Shown: positions 9,748 through 20,700 of the stretch, piece by piece
Layout of the letters: each line of letters starts with the position of its first letter
How positions within the stretch are numbered: position 1 is the first letter of the stretch
From: Pratylenchus scribneri
Lineage: Eukaryota; Nematoda; Chromadorea; Rhabditida; Pratylenchidae
Assembly: GCA_030063045.1 (NCBI GenBank)
Contig: JAQSEB010000028.1
Location: 248,001-312,000, forward strand
Direction of reading: 5' to 3'
Length of the DNA stretch: 64,000 nucleotides
Notes under the pieces: model-generated
What the model saw: only the letters and a program-made list of their open reading frames with translations
Told to the model about the DNA's origin: nothing
Database searches by the model: none
Program-made: the position numbers and the translations under genes

Positions 9748-12392
9748 ATGAATCAAATATTAATTTTCATATTTTTTTTATTGCCCTTCGTGATGAATGC
9801 ATTTTTGGAGGAGAGCCCAAATACTTGCAAAGGTAGGGGAAAAGGAGAGAACACAATTGAGTATTCCACGTTTTAGTCCCCTTCATTTTTGGCATAGCTC
9901 AACGAGGCCATAACTAATATCTGAAGGCTATTTACAATTCAAAATTCCAAATGTCTTCTAAAATTTGGTTTAAAATTCCCAAAAATTTGGTTTAGAATTC
10001 CCAGTTTAAATTAAGTCTTAAGTTTAATAAATCCAAATTTTCTGTTCGAATGAGGAAAAGCCGTTTATTTGCCAAATACTTTTAAATATAAAAAAAATTA
10101 GTGAAGCCATTTTTTTAGAAGAGATTTAGCACTTTAAAATGACTTATCGCCTTCCCAAATTGGTCACTTTCTTGTTGAGTTATAGCCAAAAGAAATGGCC
10201 TGAAATGCCCAGGGCTGCCATAATACCGGGGAAACCCGGCATTTCCCGGGTTTTTGATGTCCCGGCCGGGGTTTTGCCGGGGTTTTGAAAGTGCCGGGTT
10301 TTTTGCCGGGTTTTTCATATTTTGCCGGGTTTTGCCATGTTTTTAAATTTTTAGCTAAATTTTTCGCTGCGCGGCCATTTTTGGGTCTAATTTTTCGCTG
10401 CGCGGCCATTTTTGGGTCTAATTTTTCGCTGCGCGGCCATTTTTGGGTCTAATTTTTCGCTGCGCGGCCATTTTTGGGTCTAATTTTTCGCTGCGCGGCC
10501 ATCTTTGGGTCTAATTTTTCGCTGCGCGGCCATCTTTGGGTCTAATTTTTCGCTGCGCGGCCATTTTTGGGTCTAATTTTTCGCTGCGCGGCCATTTTTA
10601 GCTAATTTTTCTTCCAATCAGGGCCCATTTTTAGCTATTTTTTCTCCCTATCAGGGCTTTTTTAGCTACTTTTTCTACCTATCAGGGCCATTTTTAGCTA
10701 ATTTTTTTCCTTCCTTCGCGGCTTTTTCTGGCTAAACTTTTTGACGGCAGACCGATTTTTAAAGCTTATGATATCTTTATTTCATAACGCACATGCTCAA
10801 AAAGTCAATTAAAAATATGCTCAAAAAGTCAATTAAAAATATAAATCTGAAGTAGAAAATTTTTACAAGCTTTTACTAAATTGCATTTTAACACGTTTTA
10901 AAAGATGCCGGGTTTTTACCGGGGTTTTGAAAATTTTTGCCGGAGTTTTGCCGGGTTTTTAGACCCGAATGCCGGGGTTTTGACTTTTGGAGATGGCACC
11001 CCTGGAAATGCCTGGTTTCCATAATTGGGAGTGATTTGGGAATAGAAAATACAATTTTTAGATTGCCCAAAAGATGCTGTAGTCAAAACGGAATCGGCTA
11101 AAGAAAGATTACACGGTGGAATGAAGAAAAAGGAGAATGAAGAAAATGAAGGGGGCAAATTGCTGGCAACAAATGGAGAAAAAGGCGGAGAATTTGAATG
11201 GAAAGGAACATTTGGAGGAGTTGCTGGAGTCGAGAAAATTGGAGAATTTAAAGAAGGACAAAAAGGAGGCGGATTTGAGGCAACCGAAAGCTTTGAATGG
11301 AAAAAAAGTGGTGAGGGAAGTGGCAGTTTTGAAGGAGATCGGAACAGAGAAACTATAAGTTTGAAGAGGAAAGAAGGAGGATTTGGAAGGAAGAAGGGAA
11401 ATGGATTTAAAAGAGGCAGAAAATTAGGCGAAGAAGGCAATGGATTTAAAAGGAAAATGAAGCATGGAAGAAGAAAAAGTGAAAGCGAATCATCTGAATC
11501 GAGTAGTGAAACTAGTGAGAGTTCTGAAGAATACGAATTTGGAGGTGTTGAAAAAAGAGTGGAATGGAAGGGAGGAAATGTTGAATTTGGAGGATTTAAT
11601 GGAGGAAATAAAGCAGCTAAAAGCTTTGAATTGAGTAGTGAAACTGAAAGTTTTGAAGAAGAAGACGAATTTGGAGCTGTTGGAAAAGAGTTGGAATGGA
11701 AGGGAGAAAGTGGCCAATTTGGAGGATTTAAAGGCGAATTTGAAGCAGCTAAAAGCTTTGAATGGAGTGGTGAAACGAGTGAAAGGTCTGAAGAAGACGA
11801 ATTTGGAGCTGTTGGAGAAGAGGTGGAATGGAAGGGAGAAACTGGCCAATTTGGAGGATTTAATGGCGGATATAAGGTAGCAACAGGCTTTGAATCGATT
11901 GGTGAAAGTTCTGAAGAAGAAGACGAATTTGGAGCTGTTGAAAAAAGAGTGGAATGGAAGGGAGAAACTAGCCAATTTGGAGGATTTAATGGCGGATATA
12001 AGGTAGCAACAGGCTTTGAATCGATTGGTGAAAGTTCTGAAGAAGAAGACGAATTTGGAGCTGTTGAAAAAAGAGTGGAATGGAAGCAAGAAGACAGAGG
12101 ATTTGGTGGAGGATGGAAGGAAGAAGACGGAGGATTTGGTGGAGGATGGAATGAAGAAGGCGGAGGAGGAAATAAAATAAAAATTATGGAAGTAGATGAA
12201 GAAATTGGAGGAGATGGAGGAGGCGGAGGATTGCGGGAAGAAGAAGAAGAAGGCGGAAGATTTAGCGGAGGATGGAAAGAAGAGGAAGGAGGAGGTTTTG
12301 GAGGAGGATGGGAAAAACAGGAAGAATTTGATAAAAGTGGAGGAAGTCAAAAAGTAGCACCTTCTGCTACTGGTGATCATTTGCATGGTTAA
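9748..12392 (+). CDS. Secreted Gly/Glu-rich repeat protein, 471 aa, two exons
   Basis: Exon 1 (9748-9832) encodes 28 residues beginning MNQILIFIFFLLPFVMNA, a clear signal peptide likely cut after NA. It ends TGC AAA G/gtaggg. Exon 2 (11062-12392, acceptor atttttag) completes the codon in phase and continues DCPKDAVV. It then runs through a long low-complexity region to TAA with no stop. From about 11490 to 12090 there are five tandem modules of 42-44 residues, with conserved DEFGAV, VEWKGE and FGGFNGG blocks separated by Ser/Glu-rich stretches. The last third is FGGGWKEE-type Gly/Trp/Glu repeats. The only two cysteines noticed flank the splice junction. No domain is recognised. A secreted structural, mucin-like or host-interaction protein is possible, but this is inference. 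The intron contains a hAT-like element. Codons are A/G-rich on the sense strand. Confidence 0.75.
10210..11004. mobile_element. hAT-like non-autonomous element in intron of secreted gene
   Basis: Perfect 8-bp duplications GAAATGCC lie at 10202-10209 and 11005-11012. The ends CAGGGCTGCCAT and ATGGCACCCCTG are inverted repeats (11 of 12 match) of classic hAT form. The 795-bp body has GC-rich 'ccgggttttgccggg' stretches near both ends (10228-10340 and 10908-10985) and a 31-bp minisatellite inside. No transposase frame. Removing it would leave an ordinary intron of about 430 bp. Confidence 0.85.
10345..10605. repeat. 31-bp minisatellite, 8 copies
   Basis: Unit: ttttgggtctaatttttcg plus ctgcgcggccat. 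'cgctgcgcggcc' occurs eight times at 31-bp spacing, nearly identical (two copies have 'catcttt'). More diverged 'agctattttttctccctat' units follow to about 10730. It lies wholly inside the hAT-like element, so it was probably amplified within the transposon. Confidence 0.85.
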
Positions 12393-13337
12393 AAAATTTG
12401 GAAAATACATTCATTAAAAAATACCAATTTTTAAATGGCATAAATTTTATCAAATTAATGCTTTGTTTTTATTATAAATTTATTTTTTTAAATCACAAAT
12501 TCATGTTAATTAAAATTTGACAAAAAATAAATATAATGATTCTAATTTTGCAGTTTTGCCATGATCTGGTAGGGCTGAGCTTTCAGCATCCAAGTTCAAA
12601 ATGAAAAGAATGGAAATGTTTTATTCCAACGTTGATTTTTTGGCCTTTTTCACAATTTATTGCACTATCTTTTAAAAAGTGCAAACATTTTTAATATTGA
12701 TGATTGATTTTAGGCAATAGTGTTGAATTCTAATATCAACTCAATATTCTTCACTAATATATTATAATTTTTCTATTAAAAATTGCTTCAAATTTATATT
12801 TTAAATAGTAATATTTTCATCTTTCACCTGTACGTACGCGTTCATTTTAACAATAAAACAATGGTATGTGCAAACTTAGACTACAAACTATTAAACGACT
12901 AATAAGCACATGTTCTTTTATGAATTGCCAAAAATTATATCAAATATTCACCCAAATATTATTTATTTGCTTCGATGAAATGTACCGCGTATTTTTTGCC
13001 TTACCTTAAAGGTATCAATTTATTTCTTTACATTAAAAAGTGCATTGTGAAGATGTAATGAATGATGCTGATTCAACTAAGAAATCAGAATTAATTTATC
13101 ATTTATTCAAATTGTTTTTAAAATAATAAAATGATAAAAATTCAGACTTAATAGAATAATGTTCTTATTAGTTATTTATAAAACATCAATTTCAATTTTT
13201 CTTCATGAGAATGATGATTAATTCATAGCAGGAACAAATTTGTTGACAATATTTAATGGGGCAAATGAATGAAGTTTTGGACTGGATGGGCTTTGATTTT
13301 TTTATCAGTTCAGTTGATGGAGTATAGCGTATTATTA
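12393..13337. other. Interval between secreted gene and cluster A
   Basis: Contains the dispersed repeat shared with 2440-2640 (12655-12810). At 12585-12660 it also contains a stretch resembling the upstream flanks of genes A and B (17890-17975 and 24865-24945; 'aaaatgttttattcc' followed by 'ttttttg.cctttt'). That stretch may be the 5' flank of the same degraded third family copy whose 3' end is at 9083-9290. No gene. Confidence 0.45.
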
Positions 13338-14317
13338 TCAACGAACAATGGTATTGACTCGATTCTAAATTATTTTTGGATATTAAAAATATTTACATTT
13401 TATTATTTTGCAATGAAAAGTCATTAAGAATTTTACCCCTTTTTGTGGTGTGGAACCGAAGAAATATTTAAAAAATTATTTAATTATAAATTTCAAAAAA
13501 ATTTCTTACGATATCGATATAACTATTATCTGCTCCAATTATGATAATATTTGATTGTTGTATTGGTGATTTCAGACAATGCTTGGAAGTATCTTAAAAT
13601 TGAAATTTAAATTTAAATGATTTTCTAATTTTACCGAGAAAATATCTCTCAATCCATAAAATTTTCCTTTCAACTTTTCTGTTGCCGGCATCGTCGATAA
13701 ATTGTTTCATTTCAAAAGTTTCACCTAGGATATTCTGGCATTTTAATGAAAAATTGGGCAACATAGTAGTTGATGGTAGAGCCCGGCGCGAAGGAAAATC
13801 CGGACCCGCGGACCGGATTTTCGAACCGAAAAAATCCCGGGCCGGACCGGACCGGATAATCCGTACAAAATCCGGTCCGGAAATAATCCGTACCTTAAAA
13901 TTGTACGGATCCGGATACGGATTTCCGGATTTTCAAAAAATTTTTTTTTCACAGATATAAGTAAAAAAAAACAAAATTTATAGCGATTAAAATAAAAAAT
14001 GAAATCAAATTTATCGAGATAAAATAAAAAACGAAATCAAATTTATTCCAATTAATATGAGCCAACTTCGAATACTTTTGTTAAGGAAAATCAACATTTC
14101 CGCTGTTTCTGGGAACTAAAATCAGAATCAGAATCAGAATTCAGAAATTACAAATCGCAATCAGAATTTCCAATTCTGAATTTATTTTTGAAAATAACCC
14201 AAAAATTTGTGCTCATTTTCAAAATATTCCCGAAATGTGAACCTTATTTTTTAGTCCGGGGAAGACATGCAATGGCATGTGCTTTAAATTTTGTGGCAAC
14301 CCTAATTTAGTAAAATG

Positions 14318-14636
14318 GGTACTTTCCTGTTATCTGGGGGGCAAAGCGATTATATGGGGGGCAAGGAGATTATATGGAGGGCAAGATCTATAATATATAA
14401 TAGGATGATTAGGAAGATGATGAAGATGATGACGAAGATGATGATGATGATGATGAAGATGAAGAAGATGATGATGATGAAGATGATGATTAAGAAGATG
14501 AAGAAGGTCATAATCATCTTCCTAATCATCCTATTATAGATCTTGCCCCCCATATAATCTCCTTGCCCCCCATATAATCACCCGGCCCCCCATATAATCG
14601 CTTTGCCCCCCCCCCCCCAGATAACAGGAAAGAACC
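14318..14636. mobile_element. Nested 319-bp hairpin MITE with 8-bp duplication
   Basis: Perfect 8-bp duplications GTAAAATG lie at 14310-14317 and 14637-14644. The ends GGTACTTTCCTGTTATCT and AGATAACAGGAAAGAACC differ at one base. Both arms carry repeated 'ggggggcaa..gattatatgg' units, and the arms pair over about 100 bp. GG termini with an 8-bp duplication would fit Merlin-type elements, but this is tentative. Confidence 0.85.
14403..14510. repeat. (GAT/GAA)n trinucleotide tract
   Basis: An irregular run of gat, gaa and gac triplets forms the loop region of the 319-bp MITE. Short frames on both strands here are artefacts of the repeat. Confidence 0.8.
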
Positions 14637-17309
14637 GTAAAATGGCATCCTATAAATCCAACACTGGCACTGGCACCCAGAGCCACATGTATTATTCACT
14701 TAATAAAATCAATTTCATTTGACAATTAATAGGTTGGATGGATAGGTATGAAAAATTGAATATCATATTCGTGTTCAGCATCAAAAATTACATATGAAAC
14801 ACTTATTAAACTTTTTTTAATTAAATTTTTAAAGAAAATTGTGGAAATAGGCGAATTGTGTTTTTGCCCCCAATAGGCGAATCGTGGATAGGCGCACTGT
14901 GGGGCTCCGTTGTATAAAACAAAAAATAAAAATATATTAAAGAAAGAATTAAAAAAAGAAATTATTAAATAAAGATTTTAAAGGAATTTGGATCGTTTCA
15001 AAAAAAATTATTCACAGAAATAGGATGAATGATCCTTTTTCCTAGCATTTGAAAAATCCGGAAATCCGGATGCAAAAAATCCGGACCCGCGGGCCGGATT
15101 TTCGTTTGGCTAAAATCCCGGGCCGGACCGGACCGGATAATCCGTACAAAAATCCGGCCCGGAAATAATCCGGAAAATCAAAAAATGTACGGATTTCGGA
15201 CTCCGGGTCCGGATAATCCGTACGGACCCGGAATCCGCGCCGGGCTCTAGTTGATGGGCATTTGAGAAAAAGTAAATAGGGATGTTTTGTGGTTGCATCG
15301 ATAAAATCCTCAAAAAATGTTAAATTGGAATATTTTTATTATTATTTAAAAAATTTTATTTAGAGCAATTCATGGATAATATTTGGTATCGCGTACGCGT
15401 AAGCAATATTTTTTCCGTTTTTTCAGTATGAACCCCATGCCAATATTCTCATATTAATTAAATTTGTAAATATCTCAAATTTGTTTAAATTTTTTTACTA
15501 ATTTAATGAAAAGTAAAGGAATTTAAAAATATTTTTTGATTCTTACCTCGAATAAAATATATACCAATTGCAAAGGCTGGGCATATTCTAAAAATGTCTA
15601 TTATGTTATGAAATTACGTTTTGGATTTTTTCAGATTTATTGTTTAAAATATTTTTATTAATATAATAAAGGGTAAATATTTTTTTATATTTTTATCATT
15701 ATCATTATCTGAATTTCCGAATTCAGGATGCATTAATAATTTCACATCAATGCATAGAACTCGTCCGGATATTAAATATAATTCTTGGGCTAAATGATTG
15801 AACAAATCGCTGGCAACTGATTCATTTGTGGCATGGAAACTTGGAATAAATTTAATGGATTCAGAATTCTGCAAACTGCCTTGTACTCTTCAAAAAAAAG
15901 TGTAAAAAATTACGATTTTTAAATCCAAAAAAATTGTCCAAATTTTAATTCATTTTAAAAATTATCCTGTTTAAACTTCTATTCCAACTTATCATATTAT
16001 TTCATTAATAAAGTAAAATTTTAATCCATTTTTATTATTGTATATGCTTTTTAAAAATCCATCGGAATATTTCATCCCATCCAAAAATGGAGATTATTTA
16101 GAATGGTGTTTTAAATTTTAGGGCCACATCAGATATACAATAATCAATATTTATTCACCTGTTCGTTGCGAAATCAATAGCGGATCTAGGTACTATTTGA
16201 CTAATGAGGAATTTTGAAATTGTCGAGATGGCAATTTTCGGCGATTTGTCATAATCTCCAGCAACATTTGCCTTCATAATCACCAATTTGCAGTATCGAA
16301 ATACAAAATTTTCTGGTTAACCGAATTCAAAATGAAGTAGCAAAACTGAGCCAATTGAAAAAGGACCGAAGCGAATTTGAAATTCGCTAAAATTTTTTCC
16401 ATTAATGTGAATGTTGTTGAAATTCAATTTTGCATTATTTTGAACAAAAAATGCAATAAATTTGGAAAAATCCTAAAAATTTAAAATATTATTTTATTCA
16501 AAAGTAACCTCCTACATCTTTTTGTCTTTCATTTTTATGGGCGCCATCCATTTTTATAATTCTCAAATCTTCTAATTTGCTTTCATTATTCACTAATTTG
16601 TCCACCAAATTGTGAGATGAAGTTGATGGTTGTTTTTGTAATAATTGTAAATCACTATCATCAATTTTAATCCTCTTTTTCTGGAAATTTTTGCACACCC
16701 TTGCTTTTGGATTCTCCTCAATTTTCATCATTTTTGACGACACTTTATTTATATATTATATTATTTACATATAAGATATAAGTGAAATAAAAACCTCCAA
16801 TAAAAATCCTTATTTTGTCCATTGAATTCTTTCGCTGATGGTAACATAACATAGCATTCAAATCATTATCATTTCGCAGATGATATTTTATTGTATCATC
16901 AACTTTAAAATTAACAATAATTAAATATATTTTAAGCCCATTGTTCGTTGATTTATTGGAATATTATTTTAAGATTTGACAAGAAAAAAATAAATTAACT
17001 AAATAATAACATTTTCTAAAAATTCCATTTTCCAGTTTTGTTTTTATTTGATTTTTTGCATTTTCGGCGAAAATTTATGTTAATATTTTTAAAATTATTT
17101 TTAAAAATTTCAAAAAATTAACCTAAATTTTTGTAGAATAAATTGAATTCAAAATTAGCATCGTTGCCTTGGTTTAGGCTTTCCAAACATTCTCGGCACT
17201 TGATGCGAAGTTCTGCAATGCTGGCATTTTTCAAATTAATCATAAAATTATTTTCGTCCAAATCCGTCAAAGTCAAATCGATTCCTTCTTCAATTTTTCT
17301 TTTAGTCAT

Positions 17310-18110
17310 AATGAAATAGAATCAAAGAATTTGAAGTTTGAATCTTGAATTAAAATTTGAAATTTGGAATTTGTAATATTTAAAAAGTTTAATAGTAGTA
17401 AATTAAACATTTGTTAATCATTTAATAAAATTCGGATTAAAATTAAATAAAAACTAAAATTTTTTAAAGAAAATTTGTTTTTAGTGACAATGACAATTGA
17501 AGAAAAGGGTAAAGGAAAATGGGGAAATTTTTATTAGAATTTACATTGTAATTTTGAAACTCCCACAAATTAATTATACAAATTTTGCTTAAGGCCAATA
17601 ATGATTAATAATATAAATGATTGAAAGTCAAAATTATTTTGTGTCATTTTATAAATAATTTAAAAAGTCATCCCCTCCCTCGCATAATATTCAACTATTT
17701 ACCGAAAAAAGGACTAAGTTATCTGGGAAAGTAATAAATAATTAATCATCAAAATGATGCTTAATCATAAATGAATAATACTTGAATGAAATGACAATAA
17801 AGAACAAACGAAAATGACATTGATTTTTCTGCAGGGAAGAAAAATTGCAATATTGGAGAATATGCAAATTCTTTTTTTATCCATTGTCATAGGGGGTCAA
17901 CTTCCAACATCGATGCACAAAACGGAGCAAATAGAAAATGTCTTAGCCTAGCACCGTTTTTTGTCCTTTTCCCACCCAAATACGATCGATTTATAAGCAG
18001 ATTTTGCAAGATTTATTTATAAATCTTTCGATAAAAAAATTGTCTAAAATAACACAAATATTGGAATGGATTGAAAAAAGTAAATATTTTTATTATCATT
18101 TTTATACAAT
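17310..18110. other. Upstream flank of gene A, duplicated in gene B
   Basis: Segments 17640-17700 (gtgtcattttataaataa), 17735-17760 (aatcatcaaaatgatgctta) and 17800-17960 align with 24600-24620, 24700-24725 and 24770-24890 upstream of gene B. Numerous indels separate the copies and no frame is conserved. This is probably duplicated promoter or 5' flank sequence, so the duplication unit included regulatory DNA. Confidence 0.55.
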
Positions 18111-18113
18111 TTA

Positions 18114-19030
18114 AGGGTCCGCCAAAAGTCCGTTCCCACCTATTTTTCATCATAGAATTTTTACTAATTGACATAAAAAGATGGAAATATAGCCAAAATG
18201 TGCGCAAGAGTTTAGGGAACAAAATAAAATATTAACATCCTTCCTATCCACTCTTGTCTTAGTGCCAGAGGTAAAAATGCTTGAGGAATTTTTTGCCAAA
18301 ACGCCGCACCTCCTTACGGGAAACTGTACCCCGTTCTCGAAGGAGAGATTTTTCTTGAAATTTAAAACATTTCTAGGTTTAAGTCAAGACTCTAATCTAC
18401 AAAATATCAAAAAAGACAAATTCATAGATTTCAAATTTTGGCTATGAGGGATACATTTATCGAAGGTGGTATTTTCAAGCAAATTGTTCTGAAAAGACTT
18501 TTGAAATTCTTTCATATTTTGTCCGGGTTTGAGACAAATTAGAAAATCCATTTCCTCTCTATGAAATAGACATGAGTCTTAGATTTAATTATTCCCAAAT
18601 AAAATTTTTTGAAATTATAAATTTTCTTGATTTTGATCATGAGATCAACGAAAAACTGCTTTTTGGTACTTCGCTTAAATTCCAGCCCCATATCATGAAT
18701 AATTGGCGGTATTTGGGAAAGCCAATTATACCATTAGATAGAGGAGATTCAGATGCAAATAATATGTGATTTTAACAATTTTCTGTTACTTGGAATATAA
18801 AAATTTTTTCCACTGAATATTTTACCTACCGAGATGCGGCGTTTTGGCAAAAAATTCCTCAAGCATTTTTACCTCTGGCACTAAGACAAGAGTGGATAGG
18901 AAGGATGTTAATATTTTATTTTGTTCCCTAAACTCTTGCGCACATTTTGGCTATATTTCCATCCTTTTATGTAAATTAGTAAAAATTCTATGATGAAAAA
19001 TAGGTGGGAACGGACTTTTGGCGGACCCTG
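18114..19030. mobile_element. Mariner-like foldback element with ~200-bp inverted repeats
   Basis: Left arm 18114-18314 (agggtccgccaaaagtccgt onward) is mirrored by right arm 18831-19030 (ending acggacttttggcggaccct). The arms are nearly identical over about 200 bp. TA dinucleotides flank both ends (18112-18113 and 19031-19032), as expected for Tc1/mariner insertions. The 515-bp centre has only short frames with no DDE-type motif, so it is non-autonomous. Confidence 0.85.
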
Positions 19031-19031
19031 T

Positions 19032-19313
19032 ATATTTATTTATTCCACACTGGCTTGAAGTCTATTTTTAAGTTTGTTAAGATGGAATAATCTTATTTAT
19101 TTTATAAATGAATGCTGATCAGAACAAGTTAATTTTAGATAATTTTATTATTTTATATTGCTGGTTTATTCAATTTATGAAAAATTCTAAATGGAAATAA
19201 TGAAGATAAAAGCTTTGAAAAACATTGTTATTATTAGCCATTTATTTCAGTAAAACATATTAGCAATTTTCTTCCAGGGAAATACGATCCGTCCATGACA
19301 TAAAACTATTTTG
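19032..19313. other. 3' flank of gene C
   Basis: AT-rich. Nothing recognised beyond possible 3'UTR of gene C. Confidence 0.35.
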
Positions 19314-20700
19314 TCATCCAATATATTTGTTATTGTCAATCTGAAATTTTAAAAATTAAAAATTGAGAAATTTATTTTATTTATTATTTTATAAATGATA
19401 GATGATATATAAATTATGTAAGTTTTTTAATTAAAAACTTACGATATAAATATTTTTTCCTCCATTTACTGTTACATTCAGAATCTGCTGAATAGATGGT
19501 GAATTTTTCAGGCAATGATTAGAAGTGTCTTAAATGAAATTTTTATTTATTAAAATATTTTAATTCTTATTTTACCGAGGAAATATCTTTCAATCCATAA
19601 AATTTTCCTTTCAACTTTTCGATTGCCGGCATTGTCTACAAATTGTTTCATTTCAAATGTTTCACCAAATTTATTTTGGCATCTCAATGAAAAATCAGGC
19701 AACACAGTGGTTGATGGGCATTTGAGAAAAAGCAAATATGGATGTTTTTTTCGTGTTTCATTGATAAAATCCTTAAAAATATAAATTAAAAATTATGGTA
19801 AATTTTTAATTTTGTATTAAAAATTTAATGGATGGGACAATTATTTCAGCCATAAAGGAAAAAATAATTTTTATAATTGTTTTGTATTCTTTTTTTTATA
19901 CTGACTGATTTTTACTATATAATTAGAATTTAATAGAGAAATCCGACTTTTTTCTCTCGAAAAAATTCACTAGACTATTGTTGATATATTCGCGGAAAAT
20001 TTTATCACAGAATTAAAATCGAATTTATTTCCTCATTATATGTGAGCGCATCTATATCTATATTACGAAATGACATTCTAATAATTTAAAAATTAATTAA
20101 TTCTTACATTGAATAAGATATAAACCAAATCCAAGGGTTCAGCATATTCTAAAAAATAAAATTATATAATAAACAGATTTTTATAAGACATATATTGTAT
20201 ATCCTCTAATTTTTTTCAGTATTATTAAGGATGAAGTAAAAAGTGATTTTATTAAGCGGAAATACAGTACTACATATGTGAATAATTTTTATTTGTTATT
20301 TTTTGCAACCTGAAATTCCCAATTTCCGATGCTTTATTAATTTCAAATCAATACATAATACGCGTCCTTGTATTAAAAATAGCTCTCTAATCAAATGATT
20401 GAATAAATCGCTGGCAACTGATTCACGCGAAGCATGGAAACTTGGAATATATTTAATATAATCAGAATTCTGAAGACTGCCACAGGATTTTGGTACTCTA
20501 AAATAAATCAAATAATTTAAAACTATCAACATTTTGCAGAAATTTACCCATCAAAAATGGAAGAAAACGCAATATGTCTTTTATATCTTTTGCTAATAAG
20601 GAAATTTGCAATTGTCGAAATGTCAATTTTTGGCGTCGTATGAAAATCTTCAGCAATATTCGCTTTAAAAATCACCAATTTGCTATATTGGAATGTAAAT
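19314..20700 (-). CDS. Gene C: partial member of unrecognised family (3' exons)
   Basis: Minus-strand exons joined in phase: about 20680-20548 (FTFQYSKLVIFKANIAEDF, ending GAT GG/gtaaat), 20310-20497 (VPKSCGSLQ through HASRESVASDLFNHL), 20108-20148 (41-nt mini-exon, EYAEPLDLVYILFN), 19576-19771 (DFINETRKKHPYLLFLKCPS), 19443-19528 (DTSNHCLKNS) and 19314-19340 (IDNNKYIG, TGA). All junctions are GT-AG and every phase agrees with gene A. The 5' end is unresolved. Upstream of FTFQYSK there is an in-frame TGA, and a possible exon near 20755-20865 (TKRKIIRIFEANEEP) lacks an ATG. It may be a functional gene with a missed start or a 5'-truncated copy. No signal peptide, membrane helix or known domain was recognised. 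Confidence 0.6.

Larger units (their letters stand above)
13777..15249. mobile_element. hAT-like non-autonomous element inserted in gene A exon
   Basis: Perfect 8-bp duplications GTTGATGG lie at 13769-13776 and 15250-15257. The 14-bp ends TAGAGCCCGGCGCG and CGCGCCGGGCTCTA are perfect inverted repeats with a hAT-type TAGAG start. Gene C provides the empty site: one GTTGATGG in the same exon (about 19709-19716). The 1473-bp interior has no transposase. Its subterminal regions (13797-13930 and 15057-15235) hold GC-rich 'ccggaccggaccggataat' sequence in the same orientation at both ends. A 319-bp MITE is nested inside. Confidence 0.93.
13338..17309 (-). pseudogene. Gene A: B/C-family chimera, disrupted by nested transposons
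   Basis: Minus-strand exons: 17123-17309 (starts MTKRKIEEGIDLTLTD), 16795-16902, 16516-16742, 16159-16472, 15709-15887, 15547-15587, 15250-15308 plus 13635-13768, 13510-13592 and 13338-13364. The first three, and the start of the fourth, align with gene B exons 1-4. The rest aligns with gene C, with reading phase conserved at nearly every junction. Lesions: an in-frame TAA at 16317-16319 near the B-to-C join; a lost donor at 15708 (C has TCAG/gtt, A has TCAG/ata); and a 1473-bp hAT-like insertion in the 193-nt seventh exon. With the insert and one target copy removed, that exon keeps frame, so the damage looks recent. The 41-nt mini-exon encodes EYAQPLQLVYILFE. No domain is recognised; the N-terminal part (KYHLRNDNDLNAML) faintly recalls a PB1-type fold, which is speculative. 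Confidence 0.75.

Noticed and set aside
9576..9836. Alternative 86-codon frame overlapping the secreted gene's first exon
   Set aside because: The other frame gives a signal peptide, a good ATG context and an exact splice-phase match, so this one is a shadow.
11490..12410. Long minus-strand frame (306 codons) rich in Phe/Ser
   Set aside because: It is the complement of the purine-rich repeat exon of the secreted protein; it lacks splice or signal support.
13682..13960. Short frames rich in Gly/Pro/Arg on both strands
   Set aside because: They straddle the junction of a gene A exon and the GC-rich end of the hAT-like element.
14315..14553. Met/Lys-rich and Ile/Phe-rich short frames on both strands
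   Set aside because: They arise from the (GAT/GAA)n tract inside the nested MITE.
18262..18769. Two short plus-strand frames inside the mariner-like element
   Set aside because: One runs through the inverted repeat, and neither shows transposase motifs.
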